Shown piece after piece: positions 8,516 to 17,078 of a stretch of 40,801 nucleotides of DNA. Every line of letters starts with the position of its first letter. Positions within the stretch are counted from its first letter, which is position 1. The stretch lies in contig DATAWZ010000225.1 in assembly GCA_036266975.1 (NCBI GenBank), positions 1-40,801 of the forward strand. Direction: 5' to 3'. The stretch comes from DATAWZ01 sp036266975 (GTDB lineage: Bacteria > Actinomycetota > Thermoleophilia > Solirubrobacterales > Solirubrobacteraceae). The position numbers were made by a program, and so were the translations under genes. The notes below the pieces were generated by a model. It saw only the letters and a program-made list of their open reading frames with translations. It made no database searches and had not been told where the DNA came from.

Positions 8516-9073
8516 ATGACCCTGACCCTTACCGCTGATCTGCCCGAGACCGCCACCTGGGAGATCGACCCGATCCATTCCACCGCGCGCTTCGGCATCC
8601 GCCACCACGGGATTGCGAGCTTCCGCGGCGGCTTCACCGGTGTGAGCGGCGCCTATGACGGCGCCGGCCAAGTTCTGTCCGGCTCGGTCAGGGCGGACAA
8701 CATCGACCTGCAGGGCCACGCGCTGTTCAAGGAGCACCTGCTGTCCGAGCGTTGGTTCGACGCGGAGAACCACCCCACCCTGAGCTTCCGGTCCGGGGCG
8801 CTGGCGACCGGCGCTGACGGCAGCCTCCAGGCCAACGGCGAGCTGACAATCAAGGGCATCGCTCAACCGATCACCGCCACCGGCTCTGTTCGCGGGCCGA
8901 TCCAGGTCAGGCACAACGACGGCCATACCTCCGACCGCCTGGCGATCGACCTCTCAACGACCGTCGACCGCCGGGGCTTCGGGATCGACTTCAACAACGA
9001 GCTCGCCGCCGGCATCCTCAACCTTGGCTGGGACGTCACCATCGAGGTGGCGCTCGAGCTGACCCGGAGCTGA
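8516..9073 (+). CDS. YceI-family protein (lipocalin-like), without signal peptide
   Basis: 185 aa. WEIDPIHSTARFGIRHHGI near residue 16, FRGGFTGVSGAY, then FKEHLLSERWFDAENHPTL and ANGELTIKGIAQPITATG match YceI-family proteins, which form a lipocalin-like barrel that binds isoprenoid or quinone-like molecules. The N-terminus (MTLTLTADLPETATW) is not a signal peptide, so the protein should be cytoplasmic, unlike E. coli YceI. It is the first gene of an operon with a flavoprotein (5 nt downstream) and a ferredoxin. A role as carrier or shield of a hydrophobic electron carrier or substrate for that pair is an inference from position. Confidence 0.85.
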   Translation: MTLTLTADLPETATWEIDPIHSTARFGIRHHGIASFRGGFTGVSGAYDGAGQVLSGSVRADNIDLQGHALFKEHLLSERWFDAENHPTLSFRSGALATGADGSLQANGELTIKGIAQPITATGSVRGPIQVRHNDGHTSDRLAIDLSTTVDRRGFGIDFNNELAAGILNLGWDVTIEVALELTRS

Positions 9074-9078
9074 CGACG

Positions 9079-10716
9079 ATGCCATCCCCAACGGAGCAGT
9101 TCGACATCGACCAGACCAGCGACGTGCTGGTGATCGGCGGCGGTCCGGCCGGAGCCTGGGCCGCCCTGGCCGCCGCCGACGAGGGCGCCAGTGTCGTGAT
9201 CGCCGAGAAGGGCTACCTCGGGACCTCCGGGCCATTCGGCGTCGGCGCGAACACCGGGATCTACTACATCATGCCCGACGATCAGGAGCAGCGGGATACG
9301 ATCGTGGACGCGCGCCAGCCAATCGCCTACGGCCTGTCGGATCCAGCCTGGGGCTACCGGGTCTTCGACCAGAGCTACGCGAATCTGGACGCCATCGCGA
9401 AGTGGGGCTATGAGTGGCCCCGCACGCCGGACGGCACCAAGGAGCACCGCGGCAGCCTGCGCGGCCCGACGATCATGGCGTTCCTGCGCTCGATCCTGAT
9501 CAAGCACGCCGTCACGATCCTCGACCACTCACCAGCGCTCGAGCTGCTGACGAGCGAGGGCGCCGCGGCCGGCGCGCGCGGCGTCAACAAGCAGACCGGC
9601 CAAACCTGGCAGGTCCGCGCTGGCGCAGTCGTGATGACCACGGGCGGCACGGCCTTCCTGTCCGGCATTCTCGGGGACAAGACCCACACCGGTGACGGCT
9701 ACCTGATGGCTGCCGAGATCGGCGCCGAGTTCTCCGGCATGGAGTTCACCGGCCAGTTCCACGCCGCCCCGGCTGAGACGTACCTGACCCGTGGCGCCTA
9801 CCGCAGTGGCGTCGGCACCTACTACGACAAGAACGGGAAGAAGACCAAAGAAGGCCGGAACATGGTCAACGCGGTATTGCAGACCGGCGGTGCCTGGGAT
9901 CAGCTGGACCGCACCGATGATCCACTCACACAGGATCTGATCCGCAGGAGCCATCCAATTGCGTTCCAGTACTTCGAGCGCAAGGGCATCGACCCGTTCA
10001 ACGAGCGTTACCCGATCAACTTCGTGCTCGAAGGCACGATGCGCGCGGGTGGCGGCATCGCGATCGATGACGACCTCGCCACGAGCGTGCCCGGGCTGTT
10101 CGCCGGCGGCGATTGCACCAGCCGCGAGAAGCTCACCGGAGGTGGCCCTCCCGGCGGGGGCCCGGCGTCTGCCTGGGCGTTCGCGACAGGCTATTTCGCC
10201 GGCCAGTCGGCGGCGCGGTTCGCCACGAACTACGGCAAGCAGACAGCCACCCGCAAGGTGATCGCAGCGGGCCGCTTCGGCGCTGCGCAGCACGCCAAGC
10301 GCGACGTCTCACCTGAGGAGATCATCGAGATCGTCCGCGATGAGATGCTGCCACTCGACAAGAACTACTGGCGCACCGGTCCCGGCCTGAGGGCCTCCCT
10401 GGCCAGGTTCGAGTCCGTGTGGCGTGATGCGATCCCCGGCTTCGGCTGGGTGGCCCAGGCGACCGTCAAGGCGACCGCCCGTGACCGACTGAGCACACGC
10501 GAGGCAGCATCGCTGCTGTCCGCGGGCCGCTGGATCTACACCTCGGCACTGGAGCGCACAGAGTCACGCGGGCTGCACCGCCGCACTGACTTCCCGGACT
10601 ACAATCCGGAGTTCGAGGGCCAGCACCTGATCTCAGGTGGCCTCGACGAGGTGTGGGTGCGCAAGGTTCGCCACGTAAACACGTTGAGCGACAGGCTCGC
10701 CCTGGAGGCAGTCTGA
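9079..10716 (+). CDS. FAD-dependent oxidoreductase, fumarate reductase/AprA-like flavoprotein, copy 1
   Basis: 545 aa. The FAD-binding Rossmann motif LVIGGGPAGAWAALAA starts near residue 17 and is followed by EKGYLGTSG. The central motifs GDGYLMAAEIGAEFSGMEF (~205) and GLFAGGDCTSREKLTGGG (~345) belong to the FAD_binding_2 superfamily (succinate dehydrogenase, fumarate reductase and adenylylsulfate reductase alpha subunits). The C-terminal helical segment WIYTSALERTESRGLHRR matches the other two copies. The ferredoxin gene follows after 1 nt, so the pair is probably a flavoprotein/iron-sulfur complex analogous to AprAB. No signal or membrane segment, hence cytoplasmic. The substrate cannot be read; AprA itself is longer and this is only a relative. 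Confidence 0.8.
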   Translation: MPSPTEQFDIDQTSDVLVIGGGPAGAWAALAAADEGASVVIAEKGYLGTSGPFGVGANTGIYYIMPDDQEQRDTIVDARQPIAYGLSDPAWGYRVFDQSYANLDAIAKWGYEWPRTPDGTKEHRGSLRGPTIMAFLRSILIKHAVTILDHSPALELLTSEGAAAGARGVNKQTGQTWQVRAGAVVMTTGGTAFLSGILGDKTHTGDGYLMAAEIGAEFSGMEFTGQFHAAPAETYLTRGAYRSGVGTYYDKNGKKTKEGRNMVNAVLQTGGAWDQLDRTDDPLTQDLIRRSHPIAFQYFERKGIDPFNERYPINFVLEGTMRAGGGIAIDDDLATSVPGLFAGGDCTSREKLTGGGPPGGGPASAWAFATGYFAGQSAARFATNYGKQTATRKVIAAGRFGAAQHAKRDVSPEEIIEIVRDEMLPLDKNYWRTGPGLRASLARFESVWRDAIPGFGWVAQATVKATARDRLSTREAASLLSAGRWIYTSALERTESRGLHRRTDFPDYNPEFEGQHLISGGLDEVWVRKVRHVNTLSDRLALEAV

Positions 10717-10717
10717 G

Positions 10718-11134
10718 GTGATCGAGTTCATCAACGCAGACACCTGCACGAACTGCAACAGGTGCGTCGAGATCTGCCCGACCGACGTGTTCGAGCCATC
10801 CGCAACAGTCGTTCAGATCGCGCGCCGGCATGACTGCACGTCGTGCATGAACTGCGAGCTGTACTGCCCGACGGATTCGATCTACGTGTCGCCGATCCGG
10901 ACGCCGGAGGTCGACCTGGACGAGGCGGCGGTCATCGCCTCCGGGATCCTGGGCAGCTACCGCCGAGCGATGAACTGGGAGAACGGCCAGCCGCCACAGG
11001 GGACCGGCGACAACTGGGGACTGCAGCTGCGCCAGCACCGCGGTGAGCACCCGCCACCTGAGGGCGACCGGGACTACGCGATTCGGCTGCGGCTCTACAA
11101 CGTCCGCGACCGCAACCTGATCGCGACCGAGTGA
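10718..11134 (+). CDS. 2x[4Fe-4S] ferredoxin-type subunit, copy 1
   Basis: 138 aa with a GTG start 1 nt after the flavoprotein stop. Two complete cluster motifs, CTNCNRCVEICP (~9) and CTSCMNCELYCP (~42), bind two cubane clusters. They are followed by a family-specific tail GILGSYRRAMNWENG that recurs in copies 2 and 3. The C-terminal ~50 residues are unique to this copy. It likely shuttles electrons to or from the flavoprotein encoded upstream, as AprB does for AprA. It is the last gene of the YceI-flavoprotein-ferredoxin operon. Confidence 0.85.
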   Translation: MIEFINADTCTNCNRCVEICPTDVFEPSATVVQIARRHDCTSCMNCELYCPTDSIYVSPIRTPEVDLDEAAVIASGILGSYRRAMNWENGQPPQGTGDNWGLQLRQHRGEHPPPEGDRDYAIRLRLYNVRDRNLIATE

Positions 11135-11140
11135 CTGGAA

Positions 11141-11171
11141 GCCGGCGTGGGCCTGCTGGACCTGCGCCGGC
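11141..11171. terminator. Candidate bidirectional terminator hairpin
   Basis: GCCGGCG (11141-11147) and CGCCGGC (11165-11171) form a perfect 7-bp stem around a 17-nt loop that itself contains GGGCC/GGACC. It lies between the convergent ferredoxin and hydrolase ends. No T-run. Confidence 0.4.
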
Positions 11172-11181
11172 CCCACCGGTG

Positions 11182-11947
11182 TCAGGTGAGGAACTGCCTG
11201 ACGGCCGCGATCAGCGCCTGCGGCGCCTCGCTTGCGAGGTCGTGGCCGGACTCGATCTCCACGTATTGGGCGTGGCTTACCTCCTTGCGGATCCACCTTA
11301 CCTCTTCGCGGATCCACTCGACCGAAGCATGCCGGCGCTGATCATCCGCGCGACCGGGTCGCCTCACCGCGGCCGTCCGTCGCGAGCGTGAAGAACTGCT
11401 CGAGCCGCGCGACCGCCTCCGGTCGGGCCAGCGAGCCGGGGTCGCGGCTGGTCGAGGCGAGAGCCGTCGGCGAGCGTCGGGTAGACCGGCTGGGCGGACG
11501 GTACGGCGGCGGGACGGGCCGGAGCCGGGCCACGGGCGGTCGTCCCGGGCAGGTGTCGGCGAAAGATCGCCGCCCCCACCCGTTCCGGGAACGAGTGCGC
11601 GTAGCGCAGCGTGAAGGAGCCGCCGCGCGAGTGGCCCAGCAGGACCGGCCGCTCCCAACCGAGATGGTCGGCCAACGCCGCGATGTCGGACAGCTGGGCA
11701 TCGAGTGAGCAGTTGGCCGACAGGCTCCAGCTGGAGTTGCCGTAGCCGCGGGCGTCGTAGGCGACGACCTCGCGGTCGCCGGCCAGCACCGCCGCCACCT
11801 CGATCCAGTCGGCCGAGTCGTAGTAGCCGGCGCCGTGCAGGATCAGGACGGTACCGCCCCGGTCTTCCCGAACCGGCGATAGAACAGCTCCGCGTCACCG
11901 GACCGAACTACGCCGGTGTGATGAGCGGCCGGGCCGGTCGCGGTCAT
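11182..11947 (-). pseudogene. Decayed alpha/beta hydrolase with frameshifts, a micro-inversion and a tandem duplication
   Basis: The start ATG at 11947 overlaps the monooxygenase stop (AATGA). Fragments of one alpha/beta hydrolase appear in different frames. First ELFYRRFGKTG, then after a shift at the G/C run 11857-11860 VLILHGAGYYDSADWIEVAA, the elbow LLGHSRGGSFTLRYAHSFPE, then LARPEAVARLEQFFTLATD in another frame. Finally VEWIREEV and HAQYVEIESGHDLASEAP with the catalytic histidine. At least two frameshifts are needed. The motif PALIIRATGSP expected just before VEWIREEV reads on the opposite strand (about 11329-11363), suggesting a small inversion. It was probably the final gene of the importer operon, hydrolysing an ester. 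An error-rich assembly could explain the indels, less easily the inversion. Confidence 0.65.
11276..11317. repeat. 21-bp tandem duplication inside the hydrolase pseudogene
   Basis: Two adjacent 21-bp copies (11276-11296 and 11297-11317) differ at two positions and, read on the minus strand, encode WIREEVR and WIRKEVS. Related hydrolases have this segment once, so this is a recent in-frame duplication. Confidence 0.75.
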
Positions 11948-13007
11948 TGGCTCACCGCCAGCGGCTCGCGTGGGCGCGCGCCGGTGTCGAACGCCGGGAT
12001 CAGCTGCTCGGAGAACAGCCGCATCGACTGCTCGGCGATCCAGCGGGTCTGGCCGTGCCACTCCCCCATGAAGCGGACCAACAGGTGCTCGACCCCGAGC
12101 TTGTGCACATAGAAGAGCTTCTCGGCGATCCGCTCCGGCGTGCCGGCGATCCGCGCGGACCGCCGGCGGCGAGCTGACGTGCGCCCTCGGGCAGCTTGGC
12201 GCGCAGCGTAGCGCGCTCGGCCTGTGCTTGGTCGACCAGCTCCGGTAGCTCGCGCTCGCGCTCGGACACCACCACCCCGACCCAGTCAACGGTCGAGTAC
12301 CGCAGGCACTCATCGACGACCTCCGCCGAGTGGTCGACCGTAAGCACCGTGCTCTGGTACGCCTCGGCCTGCTCGACCAGGTCGGCACCGAAGCCGCCGA
12401 GGAAGGCGGGCCAGCCACGCTGGGCCGCCTGGACCGCCGCCGCAGTGGTGCGGGCGGTGCGGATGATCGTCGGGCGGCGCTTACCGCCGTAGGGCGCCGG
12501 GATGACGCGCTTGACCACGCGGCCGCGGTAGGCGGGGGTCCGGAACTCATAGGGCCCATCGCTGGCCTGGTCGTCCCACAGCCGTTCCAGCACCTCGAGC
12601 GAGTCACGGGTAGCCGCGCCCGAGCCGTGGTACTCGTCGCTGATCCCGGCGCAGACCGGCTCGATCCCCGGAAATCCGGACCCGAGCCCGAACAGCGCAT
12701 GGCCCTTGGTGAGCTGGTCCAGCAGGTTCATCTGCTCGACTAGGCGTACCGGGTGGTAGCACGGGACTGGCCGAACGCCGAAGCCGACCCGAATGTCTGG
12801 CGGGAGCTGCGGCGCGATGTACGCGGCGAACTGCAGCGGCGAGCTGTGCCACGGTCCCCGGTGGTGGTGCTCGGTGTACCAGGGGTTGAAACCCAGCTGC
12901 GCGGCTACCAGCGACTGGTCGATCGCCGCGGCGAGAACACGTTCCTCTTCGCCGCGCTCCTCGTCGGCGTCGACGAACATCGACAGGACCATGGTGGAGA
13001 ACTCCAT
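11944..13007 (-). pseudogene. Luciferase-like (LLM) flavin-dependent monooxygenase, one frameshift near the C-terminus
   Basis: The first ~280 residues, from MEFSTMVLSMF, read cleanly: FNPWYTEHHHRGPWHSSPLQ, then VRLVEQMNLLDQLTKGHALF and GLGSGFPGIEP are typical of the bacterial luciferase/alkanesulfonate monooxygenase TIM-barrel family, which uses FMNH2 from a separate reductase. After LPEGARQLAAGGPRG the frame is lost. The correct tail IAGTPERIAEKLFYVHKLG, then VEHLLVRFMGEWHGQTRW, is restored by adding one base near 12151 and ends at 11944. The enzyme would be ~354 aa and complete if the shift is a sequencing error. It lies downstream of the SsuABC-like importer, where SsuD-type desulfonating monooxygenases are often found, so C-S bond cleavage is a reasonable guess. 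Confidence 0.75.
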
Positions 13008-13081
13008 GGCCAGCGGTCACCCAGCCACCGAGTGCCGATGCGAGGCGAGACGCTCCGCCGTGCTCGCCGTCACCGCCGCGC

Positions 13082-13243
13082 TCAGCTCCCGGAAGCTTCC
13101 CAGGCGGACATGTTGAACGACTCGGCCTGGGGTGCCGGCGTATCAACGAGGTCGCCGAACTTGACCGACCGCCGACGATCGCGCCGGGCATCAGCGTTCA
13201 GAACGGGAGGCGCCAGACGGCGCAGTGTCGTGTGATGGGTCAT
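13082..13243 (-). CDS. 53-aa small ORF coupled to the substrate-binding protein gene
   Basis: The ATG at 13241-13243 overlaps the stop of the upstream receptor gene as ATGA, and the frame stays open for 53 codons (MTHHTTLRRLAPPVLNADAR..., ending FNMSAWEASGS). It fills most of the gap before the monooxygenase gene at 13007. No signal peptide, membrane helix or cysteine is present, the first half is basic, and I recognise no family. The operon position and coupling make it a plausible real small protein rather than a spacer. Confidence 0.45.
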   Translation of the reverse strand: MTHHTTLRRLAPPVLNADARRDRRRSVKFGDLVDTPAPQAESFNMSAWEASGS

Positions 13244-14271
13244 GAGGACTTGACCTCCCATGCCTGCAGCGAGAACGGCGTTGCTTCCTTCTGGGAGACG
13301 AGGAAGTTCAGCGTCCCCTGAAGCTGGCTGATGCCGGCCGCTGTGAAGTTCGGGGTCGGGTAGCTGGACAGCGGAGCGGCCTCCTCCTCGGTCGCTGCCG
13401 TGGTGTTGCCTTGCACGGCCGCCCACTGGTAGTAGGCGGTGGCGTTCGCCTCCGCGTATTGGATCGACTTCACGCGCACGGAGTTCCAGATCGAAGCGAT
13501 GTCAGGGTGCGCAGCCAGGATCTTGTTGGTGGCGACCGTGACCTGGGTCCCCTCCAAGCTGGGCGTGATCTCGCTCTTGGCGATGACGTTGTAGCGCTTG
13601 CCGGTCTTCGCCAGCAGCGGCCACTGCGTCGGGCTGCTGAGAATCGCGTCCAGCGAACCAGCCTCGAAGGCCGGAGTCGACTCAGCGCTCAGCATCGCCA
13701 CGCGGTGAACCTTGTTGATCAGGCCGTCCTGGACGAGCAGGCCTTGCAGGTAGCGGTCCAGGTAGGAGCCCTGCTGCACGGCGACGGTCTTGCCGGCAAG
13801 CTGGGTGACGCTGTGGATCGGCGGCTGGGCCACGATCCACGCGACCAGGTCCAGTTCCGGCTGGTCGACGAACTGCGCCGGCAGGCCCTGCGACTTGGCG
13901 ATCAGTCCCGGCGTGTCGCCGAGCACGCCCAGGTCGACGCTACCGCCGATCATCGCGGCCGTCAGCAGCGGACCGTTGGCAAAATGCGACAAATTGAGGG
14001 TGACCCCGTCGGCCTTGAGCCACTTCTGCAGCAGACCCTTGGAATAGGCGTAGCCCCACGGCCCGGTCATCGTCGCCGTGGTGTTGATGAAGCCAAAGTT
14101 CACCGTGTACGGCGTGCTCGAGCCCGCGCCGGTGGATGTGCCGCTCGTATTGATGGACGTGGTCGGCGACGAGCTGCCGCAGGCGGCCACAACTAGCGCG
14201 CTTCCCAGTGCGGCAGCGCCCCACAGAGACCGGCGGCGCAGACCGCGGCCAATGGGAGGAATAGGACTCAT
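13240..14271 (-). CDS. ABC transporter substrate-binding lipoprotein (SsuA/TauA/NMT1-like), copy 2
   Basis: 343 aa. The twin-arginine-like basic N-terminus and hydrophobic stretch end in the lipobox VVAACGSS, so the mature protein is anchored by a lipidated cysteine outside the membrane. The core NFGFINTTATMTGPWGYAYS, then LSHFANGPLLTAAMIGGSVD and LGVLGDTPGLIAKSQG fits periplasmic binding proteins for sulfonates, nitrate or thiamine-precursor-like ligands (NMT1/SsuA fold). GGAGAAG precedes the ATG. It is a paralogue of the gene just upstream (14345) with the same motifs throughout. Two receptors feeding one permease would broaden the ligand range. Confidence 0.88.
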   Translation of the reverse strand: MSPIPPIGRGLRRRSLWGAAALGSALVVAACGSSSPTTSINTSGTSTGAGSSTPYTVNFGFINTTATMTGPWGYAYSKGLLQKWLKADGVTLNLSHFANGPLLTAAMIGGSVDLGVLGDTPGLIAKSQGLPAQFVDQPELDLVAWIVAQPPIHSVTQLAGKTVAVQQGSYLDRYLQGLLVQDGLINKVHRVAMLSAESTPAFEAGSLDAILSSPTQWPLLAKTGKRYNVIAKSEITPSLEGTQVTVATNKILAAHPDIASIWNSVRVKSIQYAEANATAYYQWAAVQGNTTAATEEEAAPLSSYPTPNFTAAGISQLQGTLNFLVSQKEATPFSLQAWEVKSS

Positions 14272-14344
14272 AGCTTCTCCTGAGTGGTTGAGTGAGGGTT
14301 ACTGCGCGCCGCGGGTGCAAGGCCAAAGGCCGGTGCCCAGCCGA

Positions 14345-15376
14345 TCACGTTCCGGCGGCCTTCCAGCCGTCGATTGAGAACCCGGAGGCTTCGTTCTCCG
14401 AAGTGAGGAAGTCGAGGGTCTTCTGCAAGGTGGTGAGACCGCCCGACGTGTAGTTGGCGTCGGGGTAGACGCCGAGCGGCAGGAACTGCTGCGCCGCGGT
14501 GGCCGACTTGATTCCCTCCGACTTGGCCTCGAAGGCGTAGAAGGCGTTGGCGTTGGCGTTGGCGTAGGCAATCGCCTTCAACCGGACGCCGTCCCAGATC
14601 ATCGCCACGTTGGGATGCGCAGCCAGGACCTTGTTTGTGGCGATCGTCACACCCGTGCCTTCGATGTCCGGCGTGGTCACGCTCTTGGCCAGGACGTTGC
14701 CGCCCTGGCCGACGATCGGGGCCGCATCCCAGGCCGGCAGTGCAATTGCGGCCAGTGCTCCGGACTCAACGGCCGGAACGCCTTCCGGCAACAGCATCGC
14801 GGTCAGGTGCACCTTTCCGGTCAGGCCATCGTTGGCCAGGACACCTTGCAGGTAGCGATCCATGTAGGAGCCCTGCGGGCGGGTCACTGTCTGGCCGGCC
14901 AGCTCACTCAGCGACGTGACGCCCCTACGGCCGACGATCCAGGCCGGTAGGCCAACCTCATCCTGGTTGATGAGCTTGGCCGGCAGGCCGTGTGAATTGG
15001 CGATCAGGGCCGGCGTGTCACCGACGATGCCGATGTCGAGGCTGCCGCCGATCATCGCCGCGGTCAGCAGCGGGCCGTTGGCGAACTGCGCCACGTTGAT
15101 GTTGGTGATGCCGTCCGCCGCCAGCCACTTCTGCAGTAGTCCGTTGGAGTAGGCGAAGCCCTCCGGCCCGGTGAGGGTGCCGGTCGTGCCGATGAAGCCG
15201 ACGTTCAGGGTGTAGGACGCGGTCGTCGAGGTGCTCGCGCTCGCTGCAGTGCCACCCGACGTAGCAGTGCTTGAGCCGCCCCCGCAGGCAGCGATCGCCA
15301 CCGCAGCCACGACTGCGGCCACGGCGAGGACTGGCCGGCGCTTGTCAGCGCGGGCCCGGTTGCCGATCAGGTCCAT
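14345..15376 (-). CDS. ABC transporter substrate-binding lipoprotein (SsuA/TauA/NMT1-like), copy 1
   Basis: 343 aa from the ATG at 15376, which shares a base with the ATPase stop (TGATG); an in-frame TTG lies one codon earlier. The lipobox AIAACGGG follows a hydrophobic stretch, then a Ser/Thr-rich linker. VGFIGTTGTLTGPEGFAYSN, then VAQFANGPLLTAAMIGGSLD and IGIVGDTPALIANSHG are shared with copy 2, so the two arose by duplication. The stretch ANANANA near residue 285 is encoded by a 6-bp microsatellite (14545-14565). Ligand likely a small organosulfur anion or similar; this rests only on family and context. Confidence 0.88.
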   Translation of the reverse strand: MDLIGNRARADKRRPVLAVAAVVAAVAIAACGGGSSTATSGGTAASASTSTTASYTLNVGFIGTTGTLTGPEGFAYSNGLLQKWLAADGITNINVAQFANGPLLTAAMIGGSLDIGIVGDTPALIANSHGLPAKLINQDEVGLPAWIVGRRGVTSLSELAGQTVTRPQGSYMDRYLQGVLANDGLTGKVHLTAMLLPEGVPAVESGALAAIALPAWDAAPIVGQGGNVLAKSVTTPDIEGTGVTIATNKVLAAHPNVAMIWDGVRLKAIAYANANANAFYAFEAKSEGIKSATAAQQFLPLGVYPDANYTSGGLTTLQKTLDFLTSENEASGFSIDGWKAAGT

Positions 15377-16245
15377 CAACGCTTCTCGTGGTTCTGGTGT
15401 GGACGGTGATTCGGGTTGACCCCGAGTTCGCTCAATAGCCGCGCGCGCAGCGCCAGCGCCGCGGTCCCGCTGCGGGCCGAGGCGTCGTCACCGACGCGGT
15501 GATCAAGCGAGATACGCCCGTCTGAGATCACGAGGATCCGGTCAGCAAGCGTGATCGCCTCATCCACGTCGTGGGTCACGAGGAGGGTCGCCGGGTTGTG
15601 GCGCGCGCACAGCTCCCGCAGGAGCCCGTGCATCCGCAGTCGGGTGAGCGCATCGAGTGCGCCGAACGGCTCGTCAAGCAACAACAGTCGCGGACGGCGG
15701 ATAAACGCGCGCGCCAGGGCAACGCGCTGGGATTCACCGCCGGACAGGGTGCCCGGCCAGGCGTCAGCGCGGCCGGCGATGCCGACCTCCTGGAGGGCGG
15801 CCAGTGCGTCGGCCTTCGAGCCCTTGACGCCGATCAGGACGTTGCGCCAAACCTTCTTCCACGGCAACAGGCGGTGGTCCTGGAAGACCACGGCGCGCTC
15901 CTTGGGCACAGTCACGTGGCCGTCGGCGCCGTGGTCGATGCCGCACAGGGCCCGCAACAGCGTGCTCTTGCCGGAGCCGGAAGCGCCGAGCAGCGCGGCC
16001 ACCTCGCCGTCGGCCAGGTCCAAGTCCACGCCCTCCAGCACCACACGGTCGCCGAAGCGTCGGCCGTAGCCACGGATCTTGACAACGGGTTCCCCGGCCC
16101 GAGCCGACCCGGCGGCACCTGCCGGGTCACCCGCGTATGCCGTGTCCCCCGTGAGGGCCCGCAAGGGCGCCGAGGGCTGAGTGACGGCGGGCTCAGAGCC
16201 CGTCGCTACTTCGTCACGAAGCTCGAGCGCCATGACAGCGTCCAC
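15376..16245 (-). CDS. ABC transporter ATPase (SsuB/TauB-type)
   Basis: 289 aa. Walker A GASGSGKST (~88), Q-loop VVFQDHRLLPW, signature LSGGESQRVALARA (~167), Walker B LLLLDEPFGALD (~188) and H-loop LLVTHDVDEA are all present, so the protein should hydrolyse ATP. The Q-loop with LLPW and the DVDEA segment are typical of nitrate/sulfonate/taurine importer ATPases. A GTG at 16245 or an internal ATG at 16233 could be the start. A non-conserved ~50-residue Ala/Pro-rich N-terminal extension precedes the ABC domain. It overlaps the permease gene end by 40 nt. Confidence 0.92.
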   Translation of the reverse strand: MDAVMALELRDEVATGSEPAVTQPSAPLRALTGDTAYAGDPAGAAGSARAGEPVVKIRGYGRRFGDRVVLEGVDLDLADGEVAALLGASGSGKSTLLRALCGIDHGADGHVTVPKERAVVFQDHRLLPWKKVWRNVLIGVKGSKADALAALQEVGIAGRADAWPGTLSGGESQRVALARAFIRRPRLLLLDEPFGALDALTRLRMHGLLRELCARHNPATLLVTHDVDEAITLADRILVISDGRISLDHRVGDDASARSGTAALALRARLLSELGVNPNHRPHQNHEKR

Positions 16246-17078
16246 CTTTCGATCAGTCGTACGAGGATGTCTGTGGCCAGACCGAGAAGGCTGAACACGA
16301 TCAAGACGACGAACATGACGTTCGTCTCCGACAGGTTCTGGGCGTTGGTGATCATGTAGCCGAGGCCGGAGGTTGCGTTGATCTCCTCCGCCGCCACGAG
16401 GACCAGCCAGGAGACGCCGAGTGCGAGTCGCAGTCCGGTCAGGAACTGTGGCAAGGCGCCGGGCAGGATTACGTGACGGATCAGGCCCCAGCGGCCGAGA
16501 CCGAGCACCTTGCCGGCGGTGACCAGCTTCTCGTCGACGCTGCGAACGCCCGCGTACAGGTTTATGTAGATCGGGAAGACGACCGCCCAGCCGACGATGA
16601 ACACCTTGGCCTTCTCACCGATGCCGAACCAGACCACGAACAGTGGCAACAACGCCAGCACGGGCATCGTCCGGAACATATGCATGACCGGGTCGATCAG
16701 CCGCTCGCCGACCAGCGACAGGCTGGACAGCAGCGCCAATGATCCGCCGATCGCGACGCCGAGGGCTAGACCCAGGCCGACCCGGCGCAGCGACACCAGC
16801 AGCGCGCTGATGAGGGTACCGTTGGCGACCAGATGCCGGCCGGTCGTGAAGACGTTTGACGGTGACGGCAGCGAGAGAGGTGAGGCGTGACCGACCGACA
16901 CCGCCAGCTGCCAGACCCCCAGCAGTATCAGCGGGCCGAGAAACCGCGTCCCGCGCGAGGACCAGATCCGCCGCCAGACGCTGAGACCACCGCCGGCGAT
17001 ACGCTTGGCGATGGGCCGCTCGCTGTCCTCGGCCGCCTTGCCGACGACGACCTCGTAGTCGTAGCTGACCGCGCTCAT
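16206..17078 (-). CDS. ABC transporter permease (SsuC/TauC-type)
   Basis: 290 aa with about six membrane segments (first at ~45-65). The BPD_transp_1 hallmark loop is visible as AGKVLGLGRWGLIRHVILPG (~200), the EAA-type coupling motif that docks the ATPase, followed by ALPQFLTGLRLALGVSWLVL, typical of the sulfonate/taurine/nitrate family. One permease gene serves as a homodimer with the ATPase at 15376 and the two receptors. ATG at 17078 overlaps the ferredoxin stop (ATGA). Confidence 0.92.
   Translation of the reverse strand: MSAVSYDYEVVVGKAAEDSERPIAKRIAGGGLSVWRRIWSSRGTRFLGPLILLGVWQLAVSVGHASPLSLPSPSNVFTTGRHLVANGTLISALLVSLRRVGLGLALGVAIGGSLALLSSLSLVGERLIDPVMHMFRTMPVLALLPLFVVWFGIGEKAKVFIVGWAVVFPIYINLYAGVRSVDEKLVTAGKVLGLGRWGLIRHVILPGALPQFLTGLRLALGVSWLVLVAAEEINATSGLGYMITNAQNLSETNVMFVVLIVFSLLGLATDILVRLIERWTLSWRSSFVTK

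Noticed and set aside
14545..14570. Short GTTGGC-type tandem repeat
   Set aside because: A coding microsatellite giving Asn-Ala repeats in a receptor protein; too short for a regulatory or CRISPR array.
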